Shown: positions 59,153-64,000 of the stretch, in pieces
Layout: each line of letters starts with the position of its first letter
Numbering within the stretch: position 1 is the stretch's first letter
Origin: Deltaproteobacteria bacterium
GTDB lineage: Bacteria > Myxococcota_A > Polyangia > Nannocystales > Nannocystaceae
Assembly (NCBI GenBank): GCA_016709225.1
Contig: JADJEE010000001.1
Coordinates: 1 to 64,000, forward strand
Direction of reading: 5' to 3'
DNA length: 64,000 bases
Made by a program: the position numbers and the translations under genes
The notes under the pieces: model-generated
Told to the model about the DNA's origin: nothing
Seen by the model: the letters and a program-made list of their open reading frames with translations, nothing else
The model's database searches: none

Positions 59153-59827
59153 TCAGAAGAACTGGTTCGGATCCCCCCACTGACTCCAGAGCAGCTGGCC
59201 TGAGAACTTCTCGATGAGGCATCCGCGATCCGTGACACGCATGCGCGCGTCCCCGGCGTAGCCCGAGGTCGAGGTCAACACGCGGAAGCTCGGGTCGCAC
59301 ATGAAGAACACACCGCCGAGCAAGATGCCGTAGGTCGCTGGCACACGATCGGCGCTCAGCTGCTTCGGGGCGGGGGCCGCCTGCCAGAACTGAAGGCCGC
59401 TCGCCTGGTCCAGCGTGAGGTAGTGGTTCCTGCTCGGCGTGAACAGCTTCGTGTCGTTGCTTGAGATCAGGCCCTCGCCGTCGCGGATCTCCGATCCCTG
59501 CAGGTTCGGGGCGGACGGGGCTGTGTTCGGCAGCGGCTCCACCAGCAGCGAGCTGGGGTGGGTCACGGCGTGCTGCGCGTCGATGCGAACTGTCGCACCC
59601 GGCGCGTGGGCGCCCGACTTCGGCTGCTGGATCTCATGGCGCGGGTCGTCGTTGATGCGGATGGCGAGCTTGGTGTCGCGGAACGACGGCGCGTTCGGAT
59701 CTTTCTCGTGCCGATGCAGGTGAGCCGGCGGGATCGTGAACTTGCGCGCGTGCACCCAGTAGACGGTGTCGTCGTCGTTGTAGGTGTAGACGGTCACGCT
59801 GTCGTTGGAGTCGTTGATGAGGATCAT
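59153..59827 (-). CDS. Bulb-type-lectin-like protein
   Basis: A 224-residue protein without a signal peptide. The N-terminal part (MILINDSNDSVTVYTYNDDD, then TVYWVHARKF) is beta-rich. The C-terminal part (GEGLISSNDTKLFTPSRNHY, LTLDQASGLQFWQAAP, then CLIEKFSGQLLWSQ) has the repeated layout of bulb-type mannose-binding lectins, but the canonical QxDxNxVxY is not intact. It may be a secreted or surface agglutinin. Codon use is less G/C-biased than in the neighbours, hinting at transfer. It is convergent with the beta-helix gene. Confidence 0.5.
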   Translation of the reverse strand: MILINDSNDSVTVYTYNDDDTVYWVHARKFTIPPAHLHRHEKDPNAPSFRDTKLAIRINDDPRHEIQQPKSGAHAPGATVRIDAQHAVTHPSSLLVEPLPNTAPSAPNLQGSEIRDGEGLISSNDTKLFTPSRNHYLTLDQASGLQFWQAAPAPKQLSADRVPATYGILLGGVFFMCDPSFRVLTSTSGYAGDARMRVTDRGCLIEKFSGQLLWSQWGDPNQFF

Positions 59828-60061
59828 GGGCTACCTCGGTTCGGTCGCGAATCGTGTCGCGTGCAGTGGTCCATCAGCAGCGCGGTGCGGCTGGGGCAGC
59901 GGCTCGTTCGGTGGGGCTGCCCATTGGCATCGTGTGGTGCGCGGCCATTTCGATCCCCGTCGCGGTGATTCGGCCTCGGACGGTTCGTTCGGACGCCGGA
60001 AGTCGCCGACGCGCCCCGGGATGCTCGACGCGTCACCGGGATCGCGCGTACGCTCGCGCCG

Positions 60062-61252
60062 ATGGTTCGATCGTCTGCTCTCACGTCGTGCTCCTTCGTC
60101 GTCGCTGCGCTGCTGGGTACCGTGCTCATGTCCCGGCCGGGCCACGCGGCGAGCTGGGGTAGCTTCGACGGCACGCGCATCGCCTACGCCACCGGCACGC
60201 TCGACGGTGACGCGCACGATGGTCTGCGTGAGGCGATCGCGAGTCACGGCGACGTCGTCGCGGCCGCGACCGGCACGCTCACGGCCGAGTACCTCGACGG
60301 GGTCGACGTCTTCTACACCGCGATGCTGAGCGACGGCACCGGCCCCACCGCGGGCGACCCCGGCAGCTTGTCGGGGGCCGAGCTCGCGGCCCTGCAGGCG
60401 TGGCTCGACGGCGGCGGCACGCTGGTGCTCACCATCGACGCGAACGGTCTCGACGGCCCGTGGGACACCGTCTACGACACCTGGGCGGCGCCGTTCGGGG
60501 TCGGCGAGCTTGCGTGGTCGTTCGGGCCCTCCGACGGCATGCCGACCGCCGAGCATCCCATCACCTTCGGCGTCGGGCAGTACGCGTTCGACAGTCCGAC
60601 GACCTTCTCGGTGCCCGCGGAGGCCGAAGTCATCGGCACTAGCCTCGGCACCGATCCCTTCCTCGCGGTGCTCGAGCCCGCATCCGGCTACGTCGACGGC
60701 GGTCGCATCCTCGTGATCGGCGATCACAACGCGCTGACCGACAGCTACCTCGGCGACGCCGACAACGCCGTGCTGGCAGCGAACCTGGTGGTGTGGGCCG
60801 CGGGGCAGTGCGGCAACGGCAGCGTCGAGCGCACCGAGGCGTGCGACGACGGCAACGTGGCCGCCGGCGATGGCTGCGATCCGCTTTGTCAGGACGAGGG
60901 CGGTGGCGACAGCTCTGGCACGGGCGGTGACGGCAGCGGCTCGTCGGAAGGTGGCGGTTCGAGCAGCGGCGACGCGGGCGGTTCGAGCAGCACCGCGGGC
61001 GCAGGCGAGAGCACCGGTGCGTCCGCGACCGACGCGAGCGCGAGTGCGAGCGCGAGCGCGAGTGCCGGCAGCTCGGAGGGCGGCGGTGCGGCGTCCGAGA
61101 CCGCGGCCGACGATTCGACCGGCACCGCCGCGCAGCAAGACGACGGTGGTGGCTGCAGCTGTCGATCGAGGGGCGGCGGGCAAGCGCCCGCGTGGCTGCT
61201 GGTCGTCGCGCCCATCGTGCTCGGTCGCCGTCGTCGCAGCCGCATGCGCTGA
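60062..61252 (+). CDS. Secreted protein with DUF4215 unit and MYXO-CTERM-type tail
   Basis: A 396-residue exported protein. It has a signal peptide (FVVAALLGTVLMSRPGHAAS) and an N-terminal alpha/beta domain (residues about 35-245) with a GGGTLVLTIDANG core. A DUF4215 unit follows (CGNGSVERTEACDDGNVAAG), then a long Ser/Gly/Ala linker. The C-terminal sorting signal is GGGCSCRSRG, then a hydrophobic stretch (AWLLVVAPIVL) and an Arg-rich end, the MYXO-CTERM pattern. Such proteins are processed and retained at the surface or outer membrane of myxobacteria. The N-terminal domain's activity is unknown. Confidence 0.82.
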   Translation: MVRSSALTSCSFVVAALLGTVLMSRPGHAASWGSFDGTRIAYATGTLDGDAHDGLREAIASHGDVVAAATGTLTAEYLDGVDVFYTAMLSDGTGPTAGDPGSLSGAELAALQAWLDGGGTLVLTIDANGLDGPWDTVYDTWAAPFGVGELAWSFGPSDGMPTAEHPITFGVGQYAFDSPTTFSVPAEAEVIGTSLGTDPFLAVLEPASGYVDGGRILVIGDHNALTDSYLGDADNAVLAANLVVWAAGQCGNGSVERTEACDDGNVAAGDGCDPLCQDEGGGDSSGTGGDGSGSSEGGGSSSGDAGGSSSTAGAGESTGASATDASASASASASAGSSEGGGAASETAADDSTGTAAQQDDGGGCSCRSRGGGQAPAWLLVVAPIVLGRRRRSRMR

Positions 61253-61265
61253 GCTGCTACGATCG

Positions 61266-62432
61266 GTGACGGTGACGGTTCGCGGGCGACGAGCACGATG
61301 CAGATTGGCGGCCACGCGGTCGCGCGGCTGCACGCGGGCGATCGCCGCGCTGGTGTGGCTCGACGTCGCGTGTCACCACGCGCTGGTGCCCGCGCCCACG
61401 CCCGCGCCGACGGGCGCCACTGCGCCCGAGCTCGTGCCGCGCAACCGCTGTGGTCGCGACTTCGAGGCGCTGCGGCGCATCGTCGAGCACGGCTACGCTG
61501 GCTGGGACGACAAGTGCGAGCGCCTGGGCGCGATTCACATCGACGGTGCGACGGCCCACGTGGCCGCGCGCGCCGCAGCGATCGGCGACGACGAGGCCGA
61601 GGCCTGCACCGCTGCGTTGCGGCCGTGGCTCGCGATGTTCGAGGATGGCGACCTCTCGTTGCTCGAGGTCGGCGAGCGCCCCGTGCACGGCGACGACGCG
61701 GCGGTCGGGCGCGACGCGGTACAGTTCGTGCCGATCTCGGCGCGCACGGTGGTGTTGCGGGTGCCGAGCTTCGAGGACCCCGCGCCGATCGCTGCGTTGG
61801 TCGAGGCCCATCGCCTCGAGATCCGTCGGGCCGAGCGGCTGGTGCTCGATCTGCGCGGCAACGCCGGCGGCCCCGCGGCCGCATGGGCGCCGCTGATGGC
61901 GTTCGCGCAGTCGCTGCCGTACACGGTCGTCGGGTTCGATGTCCGCGTCAGCGAGGACAACGCGGCCGCATGGGCGCGCGCCGCCGACGAGCTGCCCGCC
62001 GACGCGGCCGACGGTGCTGCGCGGCTGCGGGCGGTGGCGATGCGCATGCGCAGGGCGAGCGGCCCGTGGCTCGAGCTCACGCCCGATCGGGTCGAGACCC
62101 GCGCCATCGTGCGGCTGCCGCGGTACGTCGACATCGTGCACGACGGCGCCTGCGCCCGCGCGTGCGAGCAGTTCGTGCTCGAGGCCAGCGCGAGCGACAA
62201 GGTCACGACCTTCGGCTCGCACACCGCCGGCGTACTCGACTACGCCGACGTGCGCGCCGCGACGCTGCCCTCGGGCGTGCGCGTGCTGACGTGGCCGACC
62301 AGCCGCTCGCGACGACTGCCGAGCGCGCCGGTCGACGGCGTCGGGCTGCTGCCCGAGGTGGCGATCGAGCCTGCGGCGCTGCGATCCCTCGACGCCGACG
62401 GGCTCGCCCGCCGCGTCGCGGCGCCGCGGTAG
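61266..62432 (+). CDS. S41-peptidase-like lipoprotein with altered active site
   Basis: About 388 residues from the GTG at 61266. The lipobox is LVWLDVACHHA. The fold is peptidase S41/C-terminal processing protease-like: RLVLDLRGNAGGPAAAW is the tail-specific protease motif, and GACARACEQFVLEAS is where relatives carry the nucleophile in a 'SACE' sequence. Here the Ser position is Arg (ARACEQ), so the protein is probably not an active serine protease. The C-terminal HTAGVLDYADVRAATLPSGV stretch is conserved. The start is the first GTG of a GTG-ACG-GTG pair. Confidence 0.62.
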   Translation: MTVTVRGRRARCRLAATRSRGCTRAIAALVWLDVACHHALVPAPTPAPTGATAPELVPRNRCGRDFEALRRIVEHGYAGWDDKCERLGAIHIDGATAHVAARAAAIGDDEAEACTAALRPWLAMFEDGDLSLLEVGERPVHGDDAAVGRDAVQFVPISARTVVLRVPSFEDPAPIAALVEAHRLEIRRAERLVLDLRGNAGGPAAAWAPLMAFAQSLPYTVVGFDVRVSEDNAAAWARAADELPADAADGAARLRAVAMRMRRASGPWLELTPDRVETRAIVRLPRYVDIVHDGACARACEQFVLEASASDKVTTFGSHTAGVLDYADVRAATLPSGVRVLTWPTSRSRRLPSAPVDGVGLLPEVAIEPAALRSLDADGLARRVAAPR

Positions 62433-62602
62433 CCACGCCCGGCGGGGGTGGTCATCGCGTGCCGCCCGTGTGGCGCCGTCGAAGTGCCCGGCTCGGGCAA
62501 AGCGGGCGCCAGTTGGGCACCGCCGCCCCCGCCGCGTGCGCTCCGAAGCCAGCGATCGCGGCCTTGCCACGTTGGCGCACCGCGTGCACCGTGCGGCCCG
62601 GA

Positions 62603-64000
62603 ATGCAGCGACCGAGCGGAGTGCCCGAGGGTGCGATCTGGAACGCGAGCGACGAGCGTTGGGTGGTCGGTGACCCGAAGGGGTCCGGCACGGTCGAGAC
62701 GTACCGAGACGATGGTCGCATCGCGGCCCGCTGGCACTGCATCGACGGCGTGATGCACGGGGAGTACGTGCGCTTCCACGACGACGGCAGCGTCTCGCAG
62801 CGCGGCCAACTCGAGCGCGGGCGCATGGTCGGGGTCGCGTCGGCGTTTCGAGCCCGTGACGCCTCGAGCGAGCCGTTCCCCGACGTGCCCGCCGCGGTGG
62901 TCCGCATCGACACCACCTACGACGACGGCGAGGCGGTCGGCATCGCGATGTTCGATGCCGACGGCACCGAGCTCGCGCCCGAGGCCGTGGCGTTCCTCGA
63001 GCGCATGGACGAGGTCCGCGAGGCGCACGAGGCCGAGCCATCCGAGCCGTGGACGCCGACGCTCGCGACCCCGCCGCGCCCGGATGGGGTGCCCGCGGAT
63101 GCCGAGTTCGCCCACGCCGACTCGTACCATGCGCGCTGGGAGCACGGCGATCGCATCGACGGCGAGAAGCACGGCGTGTGGCGCTACTGGGCGTTGAATG
63201 GCGCGCTGGTGATGGAGACCGCGCTCGAGCGCGGGCGCGTGTCGTGGTCGAAGACCTATCGCGAGGGTGGTCGCATCGCCACGCACCTGCGGGTCGTCGA
63301 CGGCGGCGCGAGCCTGTACGAAGCCTTCGCACCGGACGGCACGCTGGCGTACGCCATTCGCTACGGCACCGACGATGTGCTGGAGATCGGCGCCGACGAC
63401 ATCCTCGAAGAGCGGATCTTCCAACGCGACGGGCAGCTGCGACGCGCGATGCTGCGTGCGACCGACGACGCGGGCGAACGAACGCTGCGGGAGTACGGCC
63501 CGGGGGAACGCCTGGTGTTCGAGAACGTCGCGGTCGCCGGCGGTCGCGAGCTCCGCTTCCACGACGACGGTCGCCACGTACTCACGGTGTTTGCGGCCGA
63601 CGAGCCGAGCCGATCGTCGGCGACCGTGCACGGGGCCACCGAACGCACGATGTCGATCGACGCCTCCGGCATCGACGCGGACATCGGATCGCGCGAGGCC
63701 TTCAGGTTCCTCCCTGGTCGCCTGTTCGGCGCGGTGGTTGCGGACCTGCCGCGACCGGAACCCGTGCGGGCATTCGTCGCGGCGCATCCGTGGGCCGAGG
63801 CCGTCGACCCACGCTCACCGGTGCCGCACACCAACGTCGCCAACGCCATGACCATCCTGACGTCGGATCTGCCCTACGCGTACGGCTTTGGCTTGGTGGC
63901 GTTGGGCAACTTGATGGCGCCCGAGCAGCTGCGACAAGCGGCGCCGGTGCTGCTGGCGCTGCGCGAACAATCGCCCCATGCGGCGGCGCTGGTCGACTGG
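62603..64000 (+). CDS. MORN-repeat (toxin-antitoxin YwqK-like) protein, cut by the window end
   Basis: The frame begins with an ATG at 62603 and stays open to the end of the window (at least 466 residues), so the C terminus is missing. It contains MORN-type repeats: VETYRDDGRIAARWHCIDGV, MHGEYVRFHDDGSVSQRGQL, and MVGVASAFRARDA, then GEKHGVWRYWALNGALVMET and KTYREGGRIATHLRVVDGGA. MORN repeats occur in membrane-associated and phosphoinositide-binding proteins and in YwqK-type antitoxins. The role here is not known. Confidence 0.6.
   Translation, partial: MQRPSGVPEGAIWNASDERWVVGDPKGSGTVETYRDDGRIAARWHCIDGVMHGEYVRFHDDGSVSQRGQLERGRMVGVASAFRARDASSEPFPDVPAAVVRIDTTYDDGEAVGIAMFDADGTELAPEAVAFLERMDEVREAHEAEPSEPWTPTLATPPRPDGVPADAEFAHADSYHARWEHGDRIDGEKHGVWRYWALNGALVMETALERGRVSWSKTYREGGRIATHLRVVDGGASLYEAFAPDGTLAYAIRYGTDDVLEIGADDILEERIFQRDGQLRRAMLRATDDAGERTLREYGPGERLVFENVAVAGGRELRFHDDGRHVLTVFAADEPSRSSATVHGATERTMSIDASGIDADIGSREAFRFLPGRLFGAVVADLPRPEPVRAFVAAHPWAEAVDPRSPVPHTNVANAMTILTSDLPYAYGFGLVALGNLMAPEQLRQAAPVLLALREQSPHAAALVDW

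Overview
The window is very GC-rich DNA with the gene content of a sterol-competent myxobacterium, most likely Myxococcota of the Nannocystis/Plesiocystis/Enhygromyxa type. The grounds are eukaryote-like Ser/Thr kinases (one with TPR repeats), many secreted lipoproteins whose lipobox Cys is followed by long Gly/Ser/Thr/Asp linkers, a MYXO-CTERM-type sorting tail, an ERG2/sigma-1-receptor-family sterol isomerase homologue, and strongly G/C-biased third codon positions. No rRNA, tRNA or CRISPR array was seen.

Layout. 0-4.4 kb: the adaptation end of a CRISPR-Cas locus (Cas4-Cas1 fusion, Cas2, WYL regulator). Two palindromes lie upstream and the effector genes and array are not in the window. 4.3-6.8 kb: an FxsA-like protein, a membrane Ser/Thr kinase and a RibD-type reductase. 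6.8-15.8 kb: a translationally coupled recC-recB-recD operon on the minus strand. 15.8-20.1 kb: a Tat-exported amine-oxidase lipoprotein, then a small minus-strand cluster (lipoprotein, TerB-like, membrane protein). 19.7-22.7 kb: chemosensory accessory proteins, namely a MshEN-like protein, CheX, a CheY-like receiver, and a CheX/degenerate-receiver fusion with an acidic-basic linker. 22.8-27.6 kb: PrkA kinase, a CILP-like lipoprotein and a PlsC-type acyltransferase. 27.6-30.8 kb: a mini flagellar-rod-like protein, the ERG2 homologue, Sua5 and a 3-beta-HSD-like SDR. 30.9-38.0 kb: a DUF4139 lipoprotein with an OmpA-like insert, a GNAT-like acyltransferase next to a TPR kinase, and a MepA endopeptidase.

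38.2-44.1 kb is an accessory region of lipoproteins. It includes a gene whose 5' end is 21 copies of a 7-bp repeat, two HExxH metallopeptidase-like proteins further on, and gene remnants. 44.2-49.3 kb: a tightly coupled Rieske oxygenase, aldehyde dehydrogenase and GMC oxidoreductase operon, divergent from a TetR regulator across palindromic sites. 49.4-50.2 kb: a junction of two broken genes. 50.3-54.6 kb: a molybdopterin oxidoreductase domain protein and a coupled outer-membrane protein, ECF sigma and anti-sigma-like operon. 54.8-64 kb: a run of exported proteins (beta-propeller-like, beta-helix, lectin-like, MYXO-CTERM, S41-like), ending in a MORN-type protein cut by the window edge.

The most distinctive points are the heptanucleotide-repeat lipoprotein, which has a possible leaderless promoter and an out-of-frame start (a phase-variation candidate), the bacterial ERG2 homologue near an SDR, and the CheX-polyAsp-polyLys/Arg-pseudoreceiver fusion.
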